Assembly: GCF_000213175.1 (NCBI RefSeq)
Contig: NW_009799179.1
Span: forward strand, 7,611,981 to 7,675,980
Reading direction: 5' to 3'
DNA length: 64,000 nucleotides
Source of the DNA: Neurospora tetrasperma FGSC 2508
Lineage: Eukaryota; Ascomycota; Sordariomycetes; Sordariales; Sordariaceae
The notes under the pieces are model-generated. The model searched no databases. It saw nothing but the letters and a program-made list of their open reading frames with translations, and had not been told where the DNA came from. Both the position numbers and the translations under genes were made by a program. Shown piece after piece: positions 1-10,364 of this stretch; positions within the stretch are counted from its first letter, which is position 1, and every line of letters begins with the position of its first letter.

Positions 1-31
1 GTCATCGGTTGCTAACTGGTTTCGATTGTAG

Positions 32-1036
32 GCCCGACTCGCCCTCAAGACCAACGAGACGCCTGTCGGCTGCGTACTTGTGTACAAGGACCGAGTAATC
101 GCCAGGGGCATGAACGCAACCAACGTCAGCCGCAACGGCACTCGACATGCCGAGCTCATGGCTATTTGTGCTCTGCTGTCCTACTCTGGTGACGCTGATC
201 TTGAGCCTAAGAACGCGCAACCCCAGTGCAACCACGATGAGCCTAGCGTTTGGGGCGATGTTGACCCCCGTGACGGCCACCTCTTTCCCTACGGCCAAAA
301 ACTTCACCCTGCTCCTCGCGTTGACCGATCGGTTATTTCCGAGTGCACCCTTTACGTTACGGTCGAGCCTTGCGTCATGTGCGCCTCGCTTCTTCGCCAG
401 CTTCGTATCAAGAAGGTTTACTTTGGTGCTGTCAACGACAAGTTTGGCGGAACTGGAGGTGTTTTCCGCATTCATAAGAACTCCCCTTTCTCAATGGCTT
501 CAGCCCCTCCGTCGCCTGCGCCCCAGAACGGCAAGGGTATCGCGAGACCCGCTTTGGAGCGTCGCCCCGTTTCGGCTCTGAACATCGGCACTGGTGGAGT
601 TGAAGGTCAGGAGCCTGAGCCTGCCGGTGATGAAATCGACGAGTCTAAGCAGAATGAGACTGTGGGCAAGCAACCTGGCCAGGACACCACGTCTCTCTTC
701 GAGCCTGAACTGCATGGCGATGGTGGCAATGTGGAGCCAGGCTATGAGGTAGAGGGTGGTTGGGGACGCGATGAGGCCGTCACCTTGCTCAGGCAGTTCT
801 ACGTCCAAGAGAACGGACGGGCTCCCGTTCCCAGGAAGAAGGAAGGTAGAGCGGCCCGCTTGGCGGCTATGATGGAGCGCGATGGCCATGCTGGCGGGCC
901 GATGGCCGATGCCCCTGCGGTTCCCAAGCCAGAGGAGAATGGCACTTCCGTTGATGGGGATGGTGCGGCGCAGGAAGGTGAAGAGGATACGGAAAAGACG
1001 GAGGATGAGCACTCCGGTAACAGCTCGGATGCATGA
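32..1036 (+). CDS. tad2: tRNA-specific adenosine deaminase subunit TAD2 (5' partial)
   Basis: Catalytic subunit of the heterodimeric (TAD2/TAD3) deaminase that converts wobble A34 to inosine in tRNA anticodons. The visible part is one terminal exon. It starts after a splice acceptor (TTGTAG ending at 31, branch-like GCTAAC at 11-16) and runs in frame to TGA at 1034-1036; the start codon lies before the window. The zinc/catalytic motifs of the cytidine-deaminase fold are both present: HAE (His at 146-148, with the proton-shuttle Glu) and PCVMC (368-382, two Zn-binding cysteines). The fold ends near the GGTGGVFRIH segment, about residue 148 of the fragment. It is followed by roughly 180 residues of Pro/Glu/Asp-rich, probably disordered tail that contains an RDEAVTLLRQFY segment, as seen in other filamentous-fungal TAD2 proteins. 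It converges with the phosphatase gene to its right. Confidence 0.9.
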   Translation, partial: ARLALKTNETPVGCVLVYKDRVIARGMNATNVSRNGTRHAELMAICALLSYSGDADLEPKNAQPQCNHDEPSVWGDVDPRDGHLFPYGQKLHPAPRVDRSVISECTLYVTVEPCVMCASLLRQLRIKKVYFGAVNDKFGGTGGVFRIHKNSPFSMASAPPSPAPQNGKGIARPALERRPVSALNIGTGGVEGQEPEPAGDEIDESKQNETVGKQPGQDTTSLFEPELHGDGGNVEPGYEVEGGWGRDEAVTLLRQFYVQENGRAPVPRKKEGRAARLAAMMERDGHAGGPMADAPAVPKPEENGTSVDGDGAAQEGEEDTEKTEDEHSGNSSDA

Positions 1037-1876
1037 ACCGAGTGATTGCATGAAGCTGCTGTCTTGGTTGTAGCAGTCTGGCATGCAGAACCTGTGCTCT
1101 GGAGAAGTGTTCAGGTTATTGATATGTGAAGGTATGTCTCCCTTCACCTTCTCTTTCCTTCTACATGCCATATACCGTATACCAACTGTTGATCCATAGG
1201 TAATATCTTTTCGAGCATCAAGAAGTGAAAGAGACTATACAGTTCTCAAAAAAACACTGCATGCATGAGAGCTTAAGGCATGGAATGGAGTAGCACGAGC
1301 TATGGCGGGGAGGCTTTTGTGTTTTTGCATCGATTTTCTTGATGGGTAGTGTTTGAGCATTGGTTTGCATGTAGAGGATCAGTATCACGAGACTATGGGC
1401 TTCAGGTTATGGAAAAGTTATGGGTATGTGAGGAGGCAAGGAAGTGGAAAAGAGAAGAGAAGAAATTATGCCTCACGGCTTTACGAAATTTAAGCAGGTT
1501 ACACACGTCGACCAGGAATAGATATCGCGGGTTTGACGTAAATGCCATCTGGAGGCCTTTCTATTCCAAGTGAACGAGGGCTTATCATGGCTTGTGATCA
1601 TGATGGGTGACCAATTAAAGATTGCGGGCTGGAAAACTTCAACACGCTCTGTTGGGCTTTGCTGATGCTTATGTCTTGATATGTATGTACTAAACGTATA
1701 AATACGATGTCTCCTGATCATCTGAGCTCGAGTCTTGAGCAAAGATCACTATCCAACAACCCATCTTCTCACACTTGGACTTCCCCAAAGCCTCGGCCCT
1801 ACAGCGAAACCCAATTCTCTTCTCCAGCACAGTCCTCATATAGAGCCCCTTCCCTTCCACTACCTCCCCCTGCTCT
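1037..1876. other. intergenic, convergent 3' flanks
   Basis: Space between the stop codons of the deaminase and the phosphatase, which point at each other. Only 3' UTR-like sequence is seen, with no supported gene. Confidence 0.6.
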
Positions 1877-3754
1877 TCATCTACGGTAAACCTCCTCAAC
1901 AGCCTCCGCATTCCGCCTCCAATCAACCAATCCCTGCTCCTCCCCCCCCTCCACATCAACAATCATAACCTCCCTAATCCTCTCCACTTCCTCCTTCGTA
2001 ACTCCCAACCTCTCAATCACATACTTCTCCGCCCCTCCATACTCCTCATCAATGTACTGCAACGTAGCCAACATGGACTCCTTCCGGCTGGAGACCATTC
2101 GTTCGGCCGCTGCCCGGTCCCCGTCAAAGGCTGGGTCGAGCATCACGTGGTCGACGATGGCGGGCTTGCGGTGCGCCAGGCCGAGGTCGGTCAAAGAGTA
2201 TTCGTGGGCGATGATGGTGGGGGGTAGGTGCAGAAGGGAGAGGAGGAGGGCGACAAAGAGGCCGGTGCGGTCTTTGCCGGCGCTGCAGTGGACTAGGAGG
2301 GGACTGGGACTGGGGGGTGTGGATGGGGATGGGGAAGAGGAAGAGGAAGAGGAAGAAGAGGAGGAGGCGAGTTGCTGGAAGATGGTCCGGTAAGGGGCGT
2401 AGGTGTTGTGAGGGTCTGCGGCGCCGGCGAGGATGGTTGAGTAGGCGCGGACGAAACCCTGTGTTGTTACTTTGGTGTTAGAGGTGGTGCTTTGAAGCGC
2501 AAGGGGGGATAAGGGAAGAAAGGAAGAATAGGAAAAGGGATGAAAGAGAGTAGAAAGAGAAACAAAAAGACAGAAGAATCAAAAACGAAAGAAAAGACGA
2601 AAAGAGAGAGAGAGGAAAGAAGAAAATGAGAGCTGTATCGGCCTCGTAGGGCGTTTGTGCAAAAACGACTATGCATCCAAGATGACATGCGAGAGGAAAG
2701 TAAAGTATCAACGAAGGATATGCCGTATCCATCAAGGTTCTTGAAGCAAAGTTGTACATTGTGTTTTGCTTGCTGTTGCATAGCCGTCTTTGCAAACAGA
2801 GCGAACATGAAAAAGTGATATGATGCAACTTGAAAAGGGAGGACGTAATGGTCAGGCGACGAAGGATGAGACGCAACACGCGCCAGCACAGCGGTTGATC
2901 CATCCTATCTGCTTCACAGAAGCTTTCATCATGGCTTCATGACAGGTTTGTGTCATCTACAAGTCCCCTGTGCCCTCTTGCCTTGGGTCTAGAAACCGCG
3001 TTTCCACACGCTTTGGGACAAGCCTCAGTGCAAGCACCGTTTCAAGTGACCCCGACTCCCGCCTAGAAATACTAGATAGCCCAAGATGGCACCATCTACA
3101 CCCTTTCCGTACTCTCTCAACACACTCCCCTCCCCCGAGATCCCTTCGCGTCCAGAGACGAGGGAGTAACAAAAGAGAAAATAAAAAAAGGGAAAAAAAA
3201 GATACAGAAGGGAAAAAAGGGGGGAAACACAGAAAGACACTCACCGCCGGCCCATCCGTATAATCTCTAAACCTAGAATTCCTCAATTGGAACCTGACCG
3301 CCAACGCCTCCGGAGACATATCCACGTCGGGAAACACGGGCACATGGCACCTCTGCGCGCCCGCCCACTCTTTGGGTTCCGTCTCGGGTGTCTTGCCAAA
3401 CTCCAGCTTGGACCGGAAGTCGTACACGTGCGTGATTCCCAGCTTTTGCATCACGGCTACACCTTCGTCCGTGAGCTGGGTGGGGTCGGCGGAGCGGAAG
3501 ATGACACCCTTCCGAACCATCTTTTTGCGGTGGCCAGAGGTGGTGGTTGGGATCTCGTAGCCACCGATGTCGCGGAGGTTGATGAGCCCAGGCGCGGAGA
3601 TGAAGGGTGGAGAGGGGAGGAGGAAATTGCCGTCGACGGAGGAGGATGGGGTCGGGCCGGGAAGCTGGCTTGGGTGAGGAGACCCGGAACCGGAGCCGGA
3701 GCCGGGCCCGGCGGTGGCGGCGGCGGCGGCAGCGGCGGGAGGCTGGACACTCAT
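1877..3754 (-). CDS. dual-specificity/tyrosine phosphatase (Y_phosphatase3 type)
   Basis: Predicted protein phosphatase of the fungal/bacterial 'tyrosine phosphatase family' with the N-terminal NLRDIGGY signature. Exon 1 is 3754-3245 (170 codons, phase 0, donor GTGAGT). Exon 2 is 2458-1877 after acceptor CACAG. Together they encode 363 aa. The N-terminus is Ala/Gly/Ser/Pro-rich. The N-domain has LINLRDIGGY, a VIFRSADPTQLTDEG segment and YDFRSKLE. Exon 2 begins GFVRAYSTIL, runs through an 11-Ser tract (GAG/GAA repeats on the + strand, about 2334-2370) and then the P-loop HCSAGKDR (C-X5-R, nucleophile Cys, about 2270-2293). Substrate is unknown; homologues act on phosphotyrosine or phosphoinositides. 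The intron is 786 nt, unusually long for this genome, and strongly purine/pyrimidine-biased. I saw no convincing extra exon in it, but one cannot be excluded. Confidence 0.85.
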
Positions 3755-6666
3755 CTTGTCGGCTGTGATGGTATTATGATTCTTGGAATTTGAGTTCCGG
3801 AGGGGCGGTAGCCTTGTGTAGCGTACGACTTATGTATGACTTCGGGAATCGAGAGATATGGCGTATGAGTGGGTGTGTGAAAGTGAGGCCTCTTCTTTTG
3901 TGTGTGCCAAGCCTTGATGCCGAAGCTGCACTGGATGCTCCTTCCGTAACTAGGTATCTTTCTCTGCGGTCTTGGTGATGCTGTACAGTATAGGGTCAGT
4001 CCCTAGAGTATTAAAGCCCCAGTGCCTTTTTGAAATTTAAGATCCTCGATTCTGCTCGTCAACACGAAGGTTGTTTGGTGGTGCGTCGTTGTGGTAACAT
4101 CTGCAGGGGGCTGCCCGGATGAATGGACCCGCGCCTCTACGCCGCTGAGTTATCGGAATTCCATATTGCCAGCTGCTATTCCACTGCAGCATGACAGGGG
4201 CAGCTCCACCGAACCCGCGCTCAATCACACCCTACCTGCCGAGTTGCACTTTCCCGTTTCCAGTCGACCGGACACACTAACAACTTTGCTAACATGTTGC
4301 TGCTAGTGTAGATAGTGTAAAGAAGTCGAGGAGGCTCAGCAATCAGATGGCCCCCAACCGCCATCTTTGGAACCGTCACTTTGATCTTTTACCCGCACCA
4401 TCATGTCAATACCATTGGAAGCCTTGTCTGGTCCAATTGCCGTCTCCAATTCTCAAGCAGAACAGCGGTGAGTGGAAAATTGCGAATTACCGTTAGCAAT
4501 TGCTGGCCATGATGGTTGAGGTGGTTGATTCTTTGTCGTCAATGGGGGAAGATGGTTCGCGGACTACCTACCCATCCTTCTTTTCAGTCCCGCGAGGCTT
4601 CTGCTGTTACGTGGATTATTCTCATTTCCAGGATAATTGATGCCCTGAAGACCAGGCCTAAGGTGTTCTTTAGCGGACTTTGTAACTGGATTGGCCTATG
4701 CCCCTGGCAACCCTTCTTCGGCACTTCAGTGCACTGCCCCCGGTACGTACTACCTTGAGGCTCCAAACGGAATTTTGCTGGTGGCATGTACACCCACCCT
4801 ATCTTCTCTTTTCCTTCCATTTATTTTTCATGTTTTAGGTTTTATTGTTTGCCTGTTTATCTCAACCTCTCCAGTCGTTCCTATTTCTAGTCAAACATGA
4901 AGTACTTAGAGCACCAAAAGCCATCATGCATACGTACTGGGCATTTTCTATGATTCTGTCAGCCTGTCCCTCTCTCTATCTTCACCCTGGATTTTCCGAC
5001 CCTTTTGTCTCGAGTTCACTCGGAATGGTGTAGCTTCTTCCACTCTAAGGTATGACAAACCTCAGAAATCGGTGAATACAGGGGGCATCATATGTTTGCC
5101 TTGGGTGCCTTGGGCCTCTTGGGAGCGATGACGTCCACTTGCTGGCCCCAAGCCGCTCCGATGCCCCTCCGAGAATTGCTGCATGGCTGAGTGCGTGGAA
5201 TCTTTGCTGTGTAAAGTGAAGTGGATTGACGTCCGACCGGCGCACTCTTAGAGCAGCAATCATATCTTTGGAATTCTGCCCTTGCGATTTGTTTGTTCCT
5301 ATTTATCCCATCGATCAGCCCGTTGAGCCCCGAGACTTGCCTCGAGATCGCCTTCTAATAGTTAACCAATGGGTAATGTGAAAGCGTGGTTGCCTTATTT
5401 GTCCTCACCGGAAAGCCCCTTGTCACTGTGGTTGTGTAAGACCATTCGCAGCTCTTGCCGATGAGTTGGTCCTCCCCCTTTTGAGGCTGATCATATCCTG
5501 CTACTGTGCCTAATAGTTAACCTTGGGAATCAAGTCCAGTATGAGAAACAGGACATGCTTAAAGGGCGGTGGTGGAGGGATGGGAAGATGGCTGGCCCGT
5601 GTAATACAAATATTGATTGTCGACTCCCTGTCCGCCATGGACCGGGCCTCCTCTCTAGAGGACTTGGTATATGACTATTTTTCATTCAAAGGCCCCTGAC
5701 ATGGTGAATTGAATAGATATGGCCACTTTCTAAGCTCTTTGGCATCGACATCAGCGAGTGTCGCAAAGGCTAGTGATCTTTGGACCATTCAGGTTGGTGA
5801 AATTCAGTATCTCCAACCTCCGAGGCGCCTGAATGTGGCTTTTCATGACAAAGTATGTGACACTTAGCTAACGTTTATCTTGGTGAACACTCAGATGTGT
5901 TTCAAGCACTGTGTGACTGGTGGCTCAAGGATATCTTCAGTTTAGCGCAGTTTGAATAACAACGGGTCAAGCTTCGGGTATTTTGACCCTGAACTTCACC
6001 AGACTCAGAATCTGAACAAATCTGAACCGTAAGTTCAGTTAGAAAGCGCAGCAATAAGAGAGATGCAAAAACGAGAAACGGAGAGAGAACGGATGACGAA
6101 GAGAAGCAAGAACTAAACTTCAGGACTCGAATTCGGGAGATCAGGTGCGACATTGAGTCGTATGAGTTTCTTACTCTTGAAAAAAACAAGCAATTCACCA
6201 AATACGAGAAAGGCAGTGGATGAAGGGAACGAATACTTGGTTTGGAAAGCCGAGCAAGATCGCCGCCGTATTCTCAAAATCGTGATCCGACAAACTAAAA
6301 CAAAAAGAACACAAACCCGGACAGGAAGAAGTCACCAAAATAAAATTCAATTATATTAAATTCCTAGCTTAGCGGTTTGCTTTTCCTCCATGCCAAAACA
6401 CTGAATTTGGAGAACTCCAGACCTGAATTTGAGCGCCTCCGAAATATCGATGGTCGACGTGAGTCGAAAAAAAGATCTAAGGATAGGAGACCTCCATGAC
6501 TTGGAATACGTAAAAGATGACTGATGTAATGGGAGCTCCAGAGGGTGTCGAGTGATGTATTGAAAGCGTTACGTGAGATTAAAGCCCAATCTCTTTAAAG
6601 GGCCATGATGTTGAGGTGCCGTATGGATTACTCTTAAGTCGAAAAGGCATCTCCATTCTTTGAGGC
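3755..6666. other. long intergenic region, no supported gene
   Basis: Phosphatase promoter side, then about 2.9 kb with short, unconvincing reading frames only. A possible tiny exon with a good GTGAGT donor near 4402-4467 leads to a stop soon after splicing and is not called. The stretch 6040-6360 is A-rich. Confidence 0.5.
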
Positions 6667-6939
6667 TTAGCGCCTTGTTGAGGAAGATGAGCAGGAAGGG
6701 GATGCCGTTTCACGGACAATCTGGTTGTCCCTCTTGCAACTCGTGCATTGGACGTGCTGGCAGCCGGGATCATAGCATTTTGAAACCCAGGACGAGTTGA
6801 GAGCACCACACGAGCAGCAAAACCAATGCTTGTACTCCTCATAATTGGATGACCCCTAAAGCTGTTTAGTCTTTGGTATATCAGGGCGATCGGAAAGGCC
6901 AAATCCTACCTTGCTGCTGTTGCTGCTGATGTCAGGCAT
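6667..6939 (-). CDS. small Cys-rich zinc-ribbon-like protein (72 aa)
   Basis: Found by reading the minus strand. ATG at 6939 opens a 10-codon exon (6939-6910, MPDISSNSSK). It is followed by a 54-nt intron (donor GTAGGA, branch GACTAAAC, acceptor TTTAG), then exon 6855-6667 ending in TAA. The 72-residue product has a dense cysteine pattern: C23-C24-x-C26-x10-C37-x4-C42-x-H44-x2-C47-x2-C50, preceded by YKHW and followed by a Ser-rich tail. The W-x-C-C-x-C-G ... G-C-x-H-x2-C-x2-C layout resembles small zinc-ribbon proteins of filamentous fungi, so two Cys4/Cys3His zinc sites are inferred. Function is unknown. It stands alone in a gene-poor stretch, and another frame over the same DNA is open longer, so an automatic caller could miss it. 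Confidence 0.6.
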
Positions 6940-9762
6940 CTTGAGGATAGGAATTTATGTATAAGGTGAATAGTGATGAACGGTGGAACGGAGAACAATA
7001 GACAGACAAGGTCGGGTGGTCTTCATTCCCATCAGCATCCTGCTTCGAGCTCATTTATGCAAAATCTCAAGTCGCCCAAGGGGAAGCCTATACGATGGCT
7101 TCCTGTTCACGCGACAAGCCAGGCTCCCTCTCTGTCCTCCTTCAAGCTCAAGGCGAGCCGCATGGCCACGGTGAACGCCTTGATGTCTCATGGAATTTTG
7201 TCTGAATCTCCAGGAATAGGCGTGGAAAAAGCTTCACGCCGAGTGGATCATGGCGAAGGGCGTACTGGATAGCGCAGCTTGTGGGAAAAAGCCAGCGTAT
7301 GGACCCCAGAGTAAAATGAGCTGTTCGGTGAAGCTCAGATGTCCCCTTGACTAAACGTTGTGTTGCAAAAATTGTCAACTTGTTCGTTGACGACGGCATC
7401 AAAGCCAGCCAAGCCTCCCTTTACCGACCGAGAATAGGACACTCGTGAGCTGATTGAGACTAATCGACCGGTTCTTGAATGTGAGTGACGCATCGATACT
7501 CTTCTCTCGTTTCGATCGCACTGTAGATGTGAGGGCATGACCGTACGCTAATGATGACCTCTCGCCTTGAATCCAAGCCCCCTTTTCTGTACCACGTCTG
7601 TCTCTATCGCCATGATCCATGGCTAGACTGCGGATATTAGGCACGTTGGATTGAAGCCGAGATGCGCATAGTTGAAGCGCATGGTAACAAGCTCTGGCTG
7701 AACTTGTATTTCCATGGAGTTTTTCTACCATCCAATGAGAGTCAATCAGTACAAGTGGCTCTAAAGCAAAAGCGCACCAAACATCGAACACAACAGAAGC
7801 AAACTTGCCATAAATGGGAGTCCTACTACCATTTCGGAGAGACGACTGTGAGATTCTGTGGATTGTAAACTCATTTTTGTGGTCAGGTATTGAAGTAGGA
7901 TGCCGTTGATTGAAACTAATCATAGACCACATTGTCCACAACCAACGCGGGACCAACTAAGGCAGAGTGTATGCAACTGCTCAGACGGAAGGACTTCCTT
8001 GATCGCGGTGAGCATCGTGTTGCGCCATCCTCTTCAGACCTCTCTCAATCACAACATGAACAATGTTGGTCAATCGATCTCATTGGGCTGCTATGAAAGT
8101 AATCATTCGCCATCTGTGTACATGTGTATCGACAGGCGCTTGTATGTTAAATCGGGTAGCATAAGTCGTCCAAGGAAAACTGTTCGTAACGGTTATTGAA
8201 AATCTTTCGGCGTATGTTGTCCATTCTTGATGTCTCGGACCATGACATTGAATCTGCAGTCTGGTTAGAACAGTAATGCGACCTCTGGAGGAGAACAGTT
8301 TTTCCATACATCCCAGCAGTGCTCATGGAACCTTCTTCGATACCCTAGCAACACTACTCCTCAGACACCCTTTAACGTGAACAAAGTCGTCGTCGACACC
8401 ATCACGGGGCGTTAAGCTCTGTCGGCTGGAGCATCACAGTTGAGGACCAAAACTTGACCGCTAGGTCTATACTGCAAGGTAAGACCAAAATCCTTCAGCG
8501 AGGTGATCTCCCATTATATAAGACGCCAGGTCGCCAGTTTGAACCAGCCGTCATGTTGGCAGCCCGCAGAGCCTCACCCCACCATCGGAGGGTTTTGGGA
8601 GTCTAGTCTACAACTGCAGATTCGGATGCAGTCAATATCGTCCCGCGGAACTTTGCCCGGAAAGGCAGTTTGTCTGCCAAACACAGCAGTAGGTCAACCA
8701 GGCCGTTGATACTGGGGAAAGAGCCTAACCGGCATATTCAGCGATACCCCCCAATGTCCCACATGAGACAGCTAGCGGTCCTTGCGATTGCGTATGCAAG
8801 TCTGCTCACCTTGAAAGTGTGACTTCCATGTTCTCATGTTGTTGCTATCGCCAAGAAGGAAACGCGGCGAGCCGAGGCTCCAAATGCAACACTTAATTCG
8901 AGGCGGATTCTTGAGCCTAAAGTCAGTAGTGAACTAGGATAGTAGACAACACGAGTTCAAAAACCCGCGCTCATCCATATTGATCTTGTGTCCTGATAAG
9001 GAACACGAAAGTTAAGAAGATATAGACGGATGGCTTGCAGTTGGAATAAGGTTGTCCTGGTCGTGGCCAACCCCAGCCCAGGAACAATGATCATCGAAAC
9101 GTCAAAACATCCATGATGGGATTGGATGATGAGATCATGTTGAAGGACTGCGCGAGATGCATAGTGTACAGATGATTACAGATGAAGAGTTTCGGAATCT
9201 CGCGCCTGCATTCCAGACGAGGATTTTTTTTGTTAGTGGGCATTTGCGCTGTGTGAACAAGAGCAGGGCAGGCACAGTCAGGGTGCACTTTGCTGTGCGC
9301 AGGGTAGGTAGCGCTTGCCAGTCCGCTAAAATGCAGCAAAATCCGGTAAATGCCCTCTACGTCATCGCTGGTAAAGGGAGGAAAAGAAAAAAGAGACAAA
9401 AGCTCTTTCCGCACCCTACCAGACCTGATGATTGTGGTCTTGCATCGATGTTAGTACTCCCAGCATCATCATCTCTTAACACGCACACCAATCTCTCTAG
9501 AAAGTTGGCCATCACCAACTAGAACAATCCACAATCCACCGCCGACTCACCAGATTCTCGCATCACCAGCACTGCGAGCTGCTCGACTGTGTCAGACCAT
9601 TTTGACCTTGCGCTCTTACCTACATAAAGCGTTCTCGATCACTGTCCAACTGAAGGCTCACCTGGACAAAAACACTTTTCACCGACCTCCAACGAAAAAA
9701 AGAAAACAAACACTGGGTTCATAGGCGATTAGCAGCGCCGTGTCACTGATATCTCCACCAAA
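6940..9762. other. intergenic region, no supported gene
   Basis: About 2.8 kb between the small zinc-ribbon gene and the MARVEL-like gene. Open frames here (the longest, 7399-7956 minus, has 185 codons) show no recognisable domain, biased composition or splice support. The last 250 bases are CA-rich and TATA-poor, like the 5' leader of the next gene. Confidence 0.5.
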
Positions 9763-10364
9763 ATGGCGTTCGGAGCCGGCTTAACGTCGAGCAAAAGCTA
9801 CCTCTTTTTCTCGACCCTGCACTTTCTAGCCTTTGCTTTGGCTTTGACTGTTTGTGGTCTCTATGGCGTCGAGCTGGATCGTGCAAGGAAGGCGGACAAG
9901 TATGCAGATTCGAAATGGGTATGTCAATCTCAAGTGTACCACCCCAACAAGTTCGTCTCCCCATGCTAACAGAAGACATCGCAGGTATTTGCGGTCGTTG
10001 TTGGCGGCCTGTCAGCTTTGACCTCCATTCTGTTCTGCATCCCGTTCATCCTCCGGTTTGCCTTCAAATGGGTGTGGGACTTTATCCTCTTTATTCTTTG
10101 GGTCGCCGTCTTTGGCGTCTTCGCGAACGTACGTTGACCCTCTAAATTGTTTCCATGCAAACGTGGCCTAGAGACTAACTGATACCTCAGATGTACATCC
10201 ATGAGAAGCCTGAGGGCAACAATGATATTCGTCGGATGAAGCATGCCGTCTGGGTGGACCTCGTCAACATGCTTCTCTGGCTCGTCATCGCCGTTTCTGC
10301 ATTGGCCTACTGGTTCAAGCACCGGGAGACTCGAAGTCTGTTTACTTCACGCGCCATTGTCTAA
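9763..10364 (+). CDS. MARVEL-like four-helix membrane protein
   Basis: Predicted small integral membrane protein of 157 aa in three exons: 9763-9918, 9985-10128 and 10191-10364. Donors are GTATGT and GTACGT, acceptors GCAG and CTCAG, with a CTAAC branch point in intron 2; all exons are phase 0. There are four hydrophobic segments at about residues 12-35, 53-75, 82-100 and 125-142. The second loop carries charged VELDRARKADKYADSKW, and the short C-terminal tail is basic (HRETRS). Topology, length and the short intron-rich structure fit fungal MARVEL-domain proteins (relatives of yeast Nce102-type eisosome/plasma-membrane proteins), but no diagnostic catalytic motif exists, so the family call rests on topology. 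The ATG lies in an ACCAAAATGGCG context. Confidence 0.75.

Noticed and set aside
4402-4650. Possible small gene starting MSIPLEALSG with a GTGAGT donor and a CTTTTCAG acceptor
   Set aside because: The spliced frame ends after about 37 residues with no recognisable composition or domain.
7399-7956. 185-codon minus-strand open frame
   Set aside because: Composition is not protein-like, no domain, no codon bias and no supporting neighbours.
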